A stretch of 20,329 bases of DNA from Spirochaetaceae bacterium (GTDB taxonomy: Bacteria > Spirochaetota > Spirochaetia > WRBN01). The DNA is taken from positions 1 through 20,329 of the forward strand of contig JAHHUI010000016.1 in assembly GCA_020024055.1 (NCBI GenBank). The letters are read 5' to 3'. The position numbers were made by a program, and so were the translations under genes. Of this stretch, positions 7,262-14,602 are shown in pieces. The first letter of the stretch is position 1; the number at the start of each line of letters is the position of its first letter. A model generated the notes under the pieces. The model ran no database searches, was not told where the DNA came from, and saw nothing but the letters and a program-made list of their open reading frames with translations.

Positions 7262-9253
7262 ATGCTTGACATTTATCAGTTTCGCCAGCATATGAAAACC
7301 CTTTATGAGGCAGATATGTCGAATAAAACTGTTGAACTTTGGGGCAAAAACCTGGATTCTATTCTCAAGCAGGCTTCAGTAGAGCTGCAAGTGCCTGTGA
7401 ATGGACTTTCTTATGAAGTTCTTGTGCGCGGAACATCAGGTATCTTAAGTCTCTTTTTCAAGCGCGGCTGGTGCCTTTTAGTCTATCCTTCTGCCGATTA
7501 TACCCGACGCAAGAAAGGCCGCAGACGCCTGCGCGCCGATGGTTCTGAGGAATTTGAGGGCGAGCAGGAAATTGTCAAAAACGGAGACTTTGGCCTCAAG
7601 CTGTCTAAAGATGGGCATATCTATCTTCGTGTCCTTCCCCCTGAAGGTGAGGGTGCGGTTCCTGTCAACATTGATGATGTGAATAAACAAGCCAGTTCTC
7701 TTCGGGCCAAACTTTCTATTAAAGACGATGAATTAATCAAGATTATCCGTAACGCGGACCAAAAATGGCATGCTGTGGGTGATTTCATGCATTCACCACA
7801 GGCAGATTCGCAAATTGGCGTGACTATTTCCGAAGACGACATGAAAGTGCAAATTGTGCTTTCTACTCCTGGTGTGGGCGGTTCAACACCCACAGCCGAG
7901 GAAATGGCCGAAGCGATGCTGCATGCAGGGGTATTTAATGGGGTGAAGCAGGATGTTTTAGAGCAGCTGGAAAATCATCCTGTTTTCCGCACGCCGATTT
8001 TGGCGGCTGAAGGCGAACCGCCGAAGAATGGCAAAAATACACATCTGAAATGTTTATTTGAAACTGGATCAGGTTTGGCCAAGGCTGTGAACAGCAAAGA
8101 TGTCCATATGGATCTTAAGAGCGGCAGCAATATACAAAATGTAGAAACCGGCACAGTGATTGCCGAAGTGATTCCACCTTCTGAAGGCAAGCCTGGACGC
8201 ACAGTGCGTGGCGACTTGTTGCCCGCCGAAGACGGACATGAAGAAGAATTGCCATTGGGCAGCAATGTTATCCTCTCGGATGACCAAACACGTGTCACTG
8301 CTGCGGTGGACGGCCAGGTGCTGTTCATCGATGGACTGCTGTCGGTTGAATCTGTTATGGTGATCCCCGGAGATGTGAAAAATCACATTGATTTTGTGGG
8401 TACCGTGCTGATCCGCGGAAATGTGGAAGATGGCTATAATATTAATGCCAAAGGAAATATTCACATTGATGGTACTGTCGGCCGAAGCCGTCTCACCTCG
8501 GGGGGAGACATTTATGTGGTGGGTGGTATCAACGGGGACAAGGGTTCTGTAGACTCTGAAGATGAAGAGCATCAGGTATTTGTGAAATGCGGCCAAAGTA
8601 TTTGGGCCAAATTTATTCAGAACTGTTACCTTGAGGCAAATAACTTTGTTGTGGTGTCTGATGGTATTTTGAATTCTGAAATTATTGCTTTGAAAAAAGT
8701 TCTGTGTAAAGGCCGTCGTGCGGCGATCATTGGGGGGCGCATTCGTGCCTGTGAAGAGATTAATGCCGTCAGCCTGGGTTCCGTTTCGGGAACACCCACG
8801 CGACTGGAAGTGGGCCAGAACCCCAAGCTGCAGGATGAATTTGCCGAGCTGACAGCTAATTTTGAAGCAAAAAAATCTGAACTTGGTGATCTGGAGAAAA
8901 GCATTGAAAACTGGCGCAATGTCAGCAGAACCAAGGCTTTGCCGCCGGATAAACAGGAAAAATTCAAAGAGATTCTCAGATCTCATAAAGAATTGAAAGA
9001 AGAATTGGATGCCATGGCTGCCGTGGTGGAAGAAAAACGTGTGAATTTAGAAAATTCCGCTTATAATGCAAAAATTTCCGCCAGTTCGCGCGTGTGTGTG
9101 GGTGTCACTGTTTCTATCAACTCCGCAGAGTACACTGTTACCAACGAATATTCACGTGCGATCACCTTTATTGAACAAAATGGCTTGGTAAACACTGCAA
9201 GTTATGAAGAAATTACCGATGATATATCGAAAAAGGATGAACCACTCCTGTAA
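7262..9253 (+). CDS. FapA family (DUF342) protein, flagellar-cluster type, with Jag-N-like N-terminus
   Basis: A 663-residue cytoplasmic protein. Residues about 24-70 (VELWGKNLDSILKQA, LSYEVLVRGTSGILSLFFKRGW) resemble the small Jag_N domain found ahead of FapA in some bacteria. A very basic patch follows (RRKKGRRRLR, near 80-90). The central part has the repeated short beta-strands and glycines of the FapA/DUF342 beta-solenoid (VIPGDVKNHIDFVG, VLIRGNVEDGYNINAKGNIHIDGTVG, GGDIYVVGGINGD). Residues about 525-600 form a charged coiled coil before a final beta segment. Members near flagellar sigma genes have been linked to flagellar assembly or polarity, but the exact function is unsettled. It has a GAGGT SD just upstream and sits between the sigma gene and two small genes in one run. 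Confidence 0.9.
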   Translation: MLDIYQFRQHMKTLYEADMSNKTVELWGKNLDSILKQASVELQVPVNGLSYEVLVRGTSGILSLFFKRGWCLLVYPSADYTRRKKGRRRLRADGSEEFEGEQEIVKNGDFGLKLSKDGHIYLRVLPPEGEGAVPVNIDDVNKQASSLRAKLSIKDDELIKIIRNADQKWHAVGDFMHSPQADSQIGVTISEDDMKVQIVLSTPGVGGSTPTAEEMAEAMLHAGVFNGVKQDVLEQLENHPVFRTPILAAEGEPPKNGKNTHLKCLFETGSGLAKAVNSKDVHMDLKSGSNIQNVETGTVIAEVIPPSEGKPGRTVRGDLLPAEDGHEEELPLGSNVILSDDQTRVTAAVDGQVLFIDGLLSVESVMVIPGDVKNHIDFVGTVLIRGNVEDGYNINAKGNIHIDGTVGRSRLTSGGDIYVVGGINGDKGSVDSEDEEHQVFVKCGQSIWAKFIQNCYLEANNFVVVSDGILNSEIIALKKVLCKGRRAAIIGGRIRACEEINAVSLGSVSGTPTRLEVGQNPKLQDEFAELTANFEAKKSELGDLEKSIENWRNVSRTKALPPDKQEKFKEILRSHKELKEELDAMAAVVEEKRVNLENSAYNAKISASSRVCVGVTVSINSAEYTVTNEYSRAITFIEQNGLVNTASYEEITDDISKKDEPLL

Positions 9254-9267
9254 CAACGAGGTGAGCT

Positions 9268-9594
9268 ATGGAAATCAGACCAATGGTTGATATGCAGGTT
9301 GCAGTTGCAAGACAGGAAGACGTAAAAAGAGACGAACAGCGCGACCTGAAAGCAAAAGAGGCTTCTAAAAAACGACGCGACGAATTAAGCCGTGTGAGCC
9401 AGGAAAATAGAGATCAATCCGTGGCGGAAACACATGAGATTGAAGATCCTCATGCTTTGGATCCGCATTCGGAAGTTACACGCACAGCAGTGACAGCTAT
9501 GCCCCGTCGTCAGCACAGCAGCCAGACACAGCAAGAGTCGCCCGCCTATTTCAAAGACCCCAATCTGGGCAGCAAGATTGATATTTCCAGCTAA
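9268..9594 (+). CDS. Small charged protein of the sigma/FapA cluster, unknown function
   Basis: I do not recognise a named domain. The 108 residues begin with a hydrophobic-alternating strip (MEIRPMVDMQVAVARQEDV), followed by a highly charged Lys/Arg/Glu/Asp helix (about 18-45) and a polar, probably unstructured second half. There is no signal peptide or membrane segment. GAGGTGA lies just before ATG 9268. It is 14 bp after fapA and 12 bp before the next gene, so it belongs to the same transcript. From memory, other spirochaetes have a similar-sized protein with a similar N-terminus behind FapA. Given its size, an adaptor or chaperone-like role is possible but unproven. Confidence 0.8.
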   Translation: MEIRPMVDMQVAVARQEDVKRDEQRDLKAKEASKKRRDELSRVSQENRDQSVAETHEIEDPHALDPHSEVTRTAVTAMPRRQHSSQTQQESPAYFKDPNLGSKIDISS

Positions 9595-9606
9595 GCGGTT
9601 TCAATA

Positions 9607-10218
9607 GTGGCATTTGCTCTGGCGCTTTTTTTTGCATGTATCTCTTTTGTCTCTTTATACTTTTTGCTTATCCATGCTATAGATAAACGTATTTCCACGC
9701 GCAAGGTGATCGAGTCAGCCGAAGAAGGCTTGGCTGAGATTTTGGTTTCTATGAGTGAAACTGTTGAACAGAATATTGCACTTTTTGAAGAAAAATCGAA
9801 AGAACTGCGCGCTGTGATAGATTTGGCCGATCGCAAAATAAAATTATTGGAGAAAGAACAGGAAAAATTTGAACGCGGCAAAGATACTTATCAGGAATTA
9901 GTGAAACGCAAGCCATTGATCAACAGCGTAATTGAACTGAAGAAAGAGGATCCATCTTCTTCGCCTCCTGGTTCGTCTGCCTATGGCCGCCAAGGTGGCC
10001 TGGGCCAGATTAAAACCCCAGCCACACAATATAACGGCCCGCATCCTGTGCCTGCACCCGTGGCCGCCGCCGAAAGACGCAAAGAGATTTCCAGCTATGT
10101 TTTGCAATTATTCCGCGAGGGAAAGACAGCCCAGGAAATAGCTGGGCAAATGAATATTGCTCTGGCTGAAGCTGAATTGATCATCTCAATGCATGTTAAT
10201 CAGAGGGGGCCTCGCTAG
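9607..10218 (+). CDS. Membrane-anchored coiled-coil protein with C-terminal HTH-like segment (DUF6115-like)
   Basis: The 203-residue protein has one N-terminal hydrophobic helix (about 3-24), a coiled coil (about 48-102, heptad-like LRAVIDLADRKIKLLEKEQ), a Pro/Gly/Ser linker (about 115-152) and a compact C-terminal segment (161-196: YVLQLFREGKTAQEIAGQM, then AEAELIISMH) that reads like a helix-turn-helix. This resembles the DUF6115-type C-terminus found in genes behind fliA/whiG in other motile bacteria; I give that from memory. GTG 9607 is the only reasonable start because an in-frame stop lies at 9592. The SD is weak, so coupling to the 108-aa gene is likely. Its 3' end overlaps the convergent glgA-like gene by 23 bp. 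Confidence 0.8.
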   Translation: MAFALALFFACISFVSLYFLLIHAIDKRISTRKVIESAEEGLAEILVSMSETVEQNIALFEEKSKELRAVIDLADRKIKLLEKEQEKFERGKDTYQELVKRKPLINSVIELKKEDPSSSPPGSSAYGRQGGLGQIKTPATQYNGPHPVPAPVAAAERRKEISSYVLQLFREGKTAQEIAGQMNIALAEAELIISMHVNQRGPR

Positions 10219-11815
10219 GTTTCTGTTCCATGGGTGCTGTCTGATGATCCTGTGTATTCTCCATGGCATTTTCGTCGTCATCACCCCATGTACGCTCAAG
10301 GCGCCCCTGGCGTCTGTCAAGGGCTGACTGATAAACAAGAAGATAATCCTTGGCCGATTCTTCCCATCCAAATCTTTGCATCATCGCCTGCTTTTGCATA
10401 GCAAGAATACTCTTGGGATTATTATAATATAAAGAAACAGCTGTAGAAACCGTATCAAAAATACATGCCTGCGTCATCTCATTAAAAATAAAACCCGTGG
10501 CGCCTGTTGCATCGGCGGCAAAATTGACAACAGTCTCGCCCATACAGCCACTGTTATGAACAATGGGCAAAGTTCCATAGCGCAGGCTGTAAATCTGTGT
10601 TGCACAGAATGGCTCATATTCATTAGGCAGCAAAAGAAAATCTGCCCCTGCAAACAGCAAATGCAATTTAGCTTCATCAAAATCCTGATATAAGCGAAAA
10701 TTCGATCGTATATCCTGCAATCGTGTTAATTCTTCTTCATACACAGGATTAAATTTCCCTGATATAATAAATTGCACTTTCAGTTTCTCGCAAATATCGT
10801 ACAGCTTGGCATTAGAATCGCCAAAAAGCAAATCAAAAGCACGCTGTTTGTGTGAAAAATCGCCATGCATAATGATGATAGGCAGCTTAGCATCTTGCAG
10901 CAAATTCAGCTCTTTCTGCAAGAGCTTTTTAGCCTTAATTTTATTCTTTAAATCTTTTTCAGAAAAACTGATAGGCAAAAGAAATTTATCTTTTGCAGGA
11001 TTCCACAGGCGATAATCAATACCGTTTAAAACGCCTACTAAATCTGAAGAGCGAGATTTAAGAAGAATATCCAGTCCGGCGCCCAATTCTTTTGTACAGA
11101 TTTCCTTGGCATATCCGGCACTGGCGGCTGTGATCATGTCTGCCTGGGCCAGGGCGCCATGAAGAAAATTCAGTTTGCCGTCCTTTTCCATTTTGCTGAT
11201 ATATAAATCATCTTTAGATAAAGAAGTGTAAACAAAATCTTCATTATCAAAGATTCCCTGCTGATCAATATTGTGCACGCTGAAAACAGAAGCTGTTTCG
11301 CTGAAATCTGTATCTTCTTCTTTCGTATATAAAAAGACATTGACCAGCCCTGTGGCCCAGTCATGGCTGTGCATGATATCAGGGATCCACTGCAAGGCGC
11401 GGCACAGCTGGAAAACAGCACTGCAAAAAAATGTGAAGCGCTGGGCATTGTCATCATAGGCGACGCCGGGCTGCGGGCCATACAGACCATTTCTTCCAAA
11501 AAACTGCTCATGATCTAAAAGGTAGACAGGAATATCAGTCTGGGGCAAAACGGCATGATACAGGGTGCACCATTGCTCTGTTTCACCCAGGAAAACACCA
11601 ATAGGATCACGGTGTTTTTTCATATCTGTGCGATCAATATTATAATAACGAGGCATGACAATGCGTACATCATGCCCCAAAGCAACCAAGGCGGCTGATA
11701 TATGAACCACAGACTGGGCATAAGTGGAAATTTGCGCAAACGGAGCCAATTCACTGACGATCATCAAAATCTTATATCGGGGCCCGGTTTGTGTCTTTTT
11801 TTTGTGTATGATCAT
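10196..11815 (-). CDS. glgA: GlgA-like GT5 glycosyltransferase with altered substrate-binding motifs
   Basis: The 539 residues follow bacterial glycogen synthase (GT-B fold, family GT5) along most of their length: ILMIVSELAPF, HSHDWATGL (His151), SVHNIDQQGIF, LNFLHGALAQADMITAASAGYAKEI, GAGLDILL, VLNGIDYRLWNPAKD and NEYEPFCATQIYSLRYGTLP (Glu401). Positions that bind ADP-glucose in E. coli GlgA are changed: the KTGGL loop reads QISTY (28-32), the SRLxxQKG motif reads DFSHKQRAF (319-327), and the C-terminal TGGL reads SGCM (422-425). It may therefore be a divergent enzyme, have another donor, or be a catalytically weak regulator. The C-terminal ~40 residues are charged and likely disordered. It is transcribed divergently from the HAD phosphatase gene. 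Confidence 0.85.
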   Translation of the reverse strand: MIIHKKKTQTGPRYKILMIVSELAPFAQISTYAQSVVHISAALVALGHDVRIVMPRYYNIDRTDMKKHRDPIGVFLGETEQWCTLYHAVLPQTDIPVYLLDHEQFFGRNGLYGPQPGVAYDDNAQRFTFFCSAVFQLCRALQWIPDIMHSHDWATGLVNVFLYTKEEDTDFSETASVFSVHNIDQQGIFDNEDFVYTSLSKDDLYISKMEKDGKLNFLHGALAQADMITAASAGYAKEICTKELGAGLDILLKSRSSDLVGVLNGIDYRLWNPAKDKFLLPISFSEKDLKNKIKAKKLLQKELNLLQDAKLPIIIMHGDFSHKQRAFDLLFGDSNAKLYDICEKLKVQFIISGKFNPVYEEELTRLQDIRSNFRLYQDFDEAKLHLLFAGADFLLLPNEYEPFCATQIYSLRYGTLPIVHNSGCMGETVVNFAADATGATGFIFNEMTQACIFDTVSTAVSLYYNNPKSILAMQKQAMMQRFGWEESAKDYLLVYQSALDRRQGRLERTWGDDDENAMENTQDHQTAPMEQKPSEAPSD

Positions 11816-11840
11816 TTCTGATATTTCTCGCTACTGCTTT

Positions 11841-11869
11841 ATCATAACAGGTTTTTTTCAATATGGCAA
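11841..11869 (-). promoter_or_regulatory. Promoter of the glgA-like gene
   Basis: On the minus strand TTGCCA (11864-11869) and TATGAT (11841-11846) are separated by exactly 17 bp. Each matches the sigma-70 consensus at five of six positions. The predicted leader is about 18 nt, with only a weak GCGAGA in the SD position. Confidence 0.6.
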
Positions 11870-11886
11870 TTAACTTTTTTCCCAAC

Positions 11887-11914
11887 TTGACATAAGAATA
11901 AGTAAAAATATACT
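11887..11914 (+). promoter_or_regulatory. Strong promoter of the Cof-type phosphatase gene, close to the ATG
   Basis: A perfect TTGACA (11887-11892), a 16-bp A-rich spacer and TATACT (11909-11914, five of six) end 9 nt before ATG 11924. Transcription would begin within about 0-4 nt of the start codon, and no SD exists. Its -35 box lies 17 bp from the -35 of the divergent glgA-like promoter. Confidence 0.65.
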
Positions 11915-11923
11915 ATCGTAAAT

Positions 11924-12724
11924 ATGAGCACACAAAAAGATATTAAAGTTGTGGCGCTGGATATTGATGGCACAACTTTTAAAAATGGGCAGGGGCCTAT
12001 CAGTCCTCGTGTTAAAGAAGCTGTGCAGGCTGCCCGAGATTGTGGCGTGAAAGTGGCCTTGTGCACAGGGCGATGGTATTCTATTATGGTTAATTTTTGT
12101 CATGAATTAGGCATGGCGCCTGAAGATTTGCATGTCACTTCAAATGGCTCTGTTGTGCTGAATACACGCGGTGATATTTTTGACACAGTCCCAGTGGATA
12201 CACAAGCTTTGCATGCTCTTATTGACCCGCTTTCTGAAAGAGGAATTGGATATGGCATGTGCGATGCCTTGAATTTCTATGCCAATGCCAATGGATTTGA
12301 TGCCCATGTCGATCAGTCTCAATTTGTTTTGGTGAAAGATGATGCGGAATTTAAAAAGCTGAATTATATCAGCAAGATTTACGTGAACTGCGGCGAAGAA
12401 AATGTGGCTTTTGTGGAAAGCCTGCTTAAACCTTTGCCTCTTGAATATGCCTGTGATTTTGTGGGCGAATTCGACATTTGGCCGCGCGCAACGAATAAAG
12501 GAGTGGCCCTGAGCAAATTGGCCCATCGTTATGGCACAGATATTGATCATCTTATGTTTGTTGGTGATGGAACTAATGATTTAATGGCACTGTCTATGGC
12601 GGGGCTGGGCGTGGCCATGGGCCAGGCTGAAGATCATGTGAAAAAACAGGCCGATGTAATAGCCCCTCCTTTCTCGGAAGATGGTGCTGCTTGGGCCATC
12701 GAAGAATTTGTTCTTAAGAAATAA
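11924..12724 (+). CDS. Cof-type HAD-superfamily phosphatase
   Basis: A 266-residue cytosolic HAD hydrolase of the Cof (type IIB cap) group, which dephosphorylates sugar phosphates, FMN, PLP or similar metabolites. Motif I is ALDIDGTTF (Asp17 nucleophile and Asp19 acid/base), motif II is LCTGRW, motif III is the Lys in NKGVALSKL, and motif IV is GDGTNDLMAL, followed by GVAMGQAEDHVKKQAD. The cap domain occupies roughly residues 85-190. The true substrate cannot be read from the sequence. The ATG has no SD and lies 9 nt behind a strong -10 box. Divergence from the glgA-like gene over a 108-bp region leaves open a carbohydrate-related role. LepA follows after 48 bp with its own promoter-like element. 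Confidence 0.93.
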   Translation: MSTQKDIKVVALDIDGTTFKNGQGPISPRVKEAVQAARDCGVKVALCTGRWYSIMVNFCHELGMAPEDLHVTSNGSVVLNTRGDIFDTVPVDTQALHALIDPLSERGIGYGMCDALNFYANANGFDAHVDQSQFVLVKDDAEFKKLNYISKIYVNCGEENVAFVESLLKPLPLEYACDFVGEFDIWPRATNKGVALSKLAHRYGTDIDHLMFVGDGTNDLMALSMAGLGVAMGQAEDHVKKQADVIAPPFSEDGAAWAIEEFVLKK

Positions 12725-12733
12725 CAGCCAGCC

Positions 12734-12763
12734 TTGTGAAGAAAGCGTTTTTTACGTTACAAT
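12734..12763 (+). promoter_or_regulatory. Candidate promoter of lepA, close to the ATG
   Basis: TTGTGA (12734-12739), an 18-bp spacer and TACAAT (12758-12763) are present. The -10 box matches five of six positions and the -35 four of six. The -10 ends 9 nt before ATG 12773, the same spacing as at the phosphatase gene, and no SD precedes the ATG. Confidence 0.45.
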
Positions 12764-12772
12764 AGCCATTAT

Positions 12773-14587
12773 ATGACATATCCTTCCTTCATTCGCAATT
12801 TTTGTATCATTGCGCATATCGACCACGGCAAAAGTACCCTGGCCGACCGTTTTATCCAGAAAACAGGCGTCGTTTCTGATCGTGAATTCATGAATCAGAT
12901 GCTCGACAGCATGGATATTGAACGCGAAAGAGGAATCACCATTAAGAGCCAGGCAGTAACCATGCCCTATACGGCCAAAGATGGCCAGACATACACATTG
13001 AACCTGGTGGACACACCCGGGCATGTCGACTTCACTTATGAAGTCAGCCGTGCTATCAGCTCTTGTGAAGGCGCCTTGCTTTTAATTGACGCCACGCAGG
13101 GAATCGAGGCACAAACATTGTCTAATTTATTCCTGGCTATGGAGCATGACCTGACTATTATCCCGGTGATTAACAAGGTTGACCTGCCCTCAGCAGACAT
13201 TCCCGGGACGCGAGAACAGATTGAGAGAGATCTGGGATTAGACGGTGATCTTGCCATTCCGATCAGCGCAAAAACAGGCCTGGGCGTGGAAGATTTATTA
13301 GAGGCCATTGTTCAACAGATCCCCGCCCCCAAGGACACCAATGACTTGCCTTTACAGGCCAATATTTTCGACAGCCATTACGACCCCTATCGCGGTGTCA
13401 TCATCCATGTACGTATTTTCCAGGGCAAGCTGCGCGTCGGGCAGACCATTCGCCTGATGCACAGCAATGCGGAATATAAAGTGGAGCAAGTGGGGCGTTT
13501 CCAGCTGAAACTGGTGGAGACAGGTGAGCTGACGGCCGGTGAGGTGGGCTATTTGATTGCCGGCATTAAAAGCATCAGCGACGTGCGCGTGGGCGACACC
13601 ATCACCGACAAGGTCAATCCCTGCCCTGCTCCCCTTCCTGGCTTCAAAATTGTTAAACCTGTCGTTTTCTCCAGTATTTACCCCGTGGCCACAGAGCAAT
13701 TTGAAGAGCTTGCAGAAGCGATGGACAAATTGAAACTGAATGATGCCAGCCTCATTTTTGAAAAAGACTCCAGCACGGCCTTGGGCGTGGGCTTTCGCTG
13801 CGGCTTTTTGGGCCTGCTGCATTTGGAAGTGACACAAGAGCGCATCGAGCGTGAATTCGACCTGAATATCGTGCTGACCAGCCCCAGTGTATCCTATCGC
13901 CTGACGGATAAAAAGGGCGAAGTCTTCATGCTGGACAATCCAGCCCATTTCCCCGACCCTTCACAGATTGAAAAAGCCGAAGAGCCTGTGATTAAAGCAC
14001 AAATCATTACACCAAAAGAATATGTGGGCTCTATCATGACATTGTGCATGGGCAAGCGCGGCATTCAGGAAAATATGCAATACTTGGACACAAAGCGCGT
14101 GGAAATGTATTTTATCATGCCCTTGTCCGAGATTCTTTTCGACTTTTACGACAAGCTGAAATCAGTCAGCCGCGGCTATGCCAGCTTTGATTATGTAGAG
14201 GCAGGGTTTCAGGAGACAAATCTGGTAAAATTGGATATTTTGCTGAATGGAGAGAAAGTGGATGCCTTGAGCCAATTGGTGCATAAAGATAGTGCCTATG
14301 ACAGGGCTAGAGAAATTTGTGAGCGCCTGCGGCATGAGATTCCCAAGCATCAATTTAAAATCCCGATCCAGGGCGCCATTGGCAACACCATCATCGCGCG
14401 CGAGACTATTTCAGCTCTGCGTAAAGATGTCACAGCAAAATGTTATGGCGGCGACATCACGCGCAAGAAGAAATTGCTGGAGAAACAAAAAGAAGGCAAA
14501 AAACGCATGAAAATGGTGGGCAATGTGGAGCTGCCGCAAAGTGCTTTTCTGGCTGTGCTGAAAACTGGCGAAAATAAAAATGACTAA
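12773..14587 (+). CDS. lepA: Elongation factor 4 (LepA), ribosomal back-translocase GTPase
   Basis: A 604-residue translational GTPase of normal length. The G domain carries G1 AHIDHGKST, G2 ERGITIKSQ, G3 DTPGHVDF, G4 NKVDLPSAD and G5 ISAKTGLG. Domain II, an EF-G-like III/V arrangement (FCGFLGLLHLEVTQERIEREF, YGSIMTL-type segment EYVGSIMTLCMGKRG) and the LepA-specific C-terminal domain (SQLVHKDSAYDRAREICERL, GAIGNTIIARETISALRKDVTAKCYGGDITRKKKLLEKQKEGKKRMK) follow; the latter is given in parts as KDVTAKCYGGD and KEGKKRMK. LepA binds ribosomes and affects translation at high ionic strength and in initiation. TrxB starts 15 bp downstream; as I recall, lepA and trxB are also adjacent in Treponema. 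Confidence 0.97.
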   Translation: MTYPSFIRNFCIIAHIDHGKSTLADRFIQKTGVVSDREFMNQMLDSMDIERERGITIKSQAVTMPYTAKDGQTYTLNLVDTPGHVDFTYEVSRAISSCEGALLLIDATQGIEAQTLSNLFLAMEHDLTIIPVINKVDLPSADIPGTREQIERDLGLDGDLAIPISAKTGLGVEDLLEAIVQQIPAPKDTNDLPLQANIFDSHYDPYRGVIIHVRIFQGKLRVGQTIRLMHSNAEYKVEQVGRFQLKLVETGELTAGEVGYLIAGIKSISDVRVGDTITDKVNPCPAPLPGFKIVKPVVFSSIYPVATEQFEELAEAMDKLKLNDASLIFEKDSSTALGVGFRCGFLGLLHLEVTQERIEREFDLNIVLTSPSVSYRLTDKKGEVFMLDNPAHFPDPSQIEKAEEPVIKAQIITPKEYVGSIMTLCMGKRGIQENMQYLDTKRVEMYFIMPLSEILFDFYDKLKSVSRGYASFDYVEAGFQETNLVKLDILLNGEKVDALSQLVHKDSAYDRAREICERLRHEIPKHQFKIPIQGAIGNTIIARETISALRKDVTAKCYGGDITRKKKLLEKQKEGKKRMKMVGNVELPQSAFLAVLKTGENKND

Positions 14588-14602
14588 ACAGGCGGTATTA
14601 TC

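Noticed and set aside
8069..8986. 305-codon open frame antisense to fapA
   Set aside because: It is a shadow of the fapA codon pattern, with no recognisable domain, no SD, and a clear real gene on the other strand.
12725..12757. Terminator after the Cof-type phosphatase gene, suggested by a T6 run
   Set aside because: No stable stem precedes the T-run, and the region is better read as the lepA promoter.
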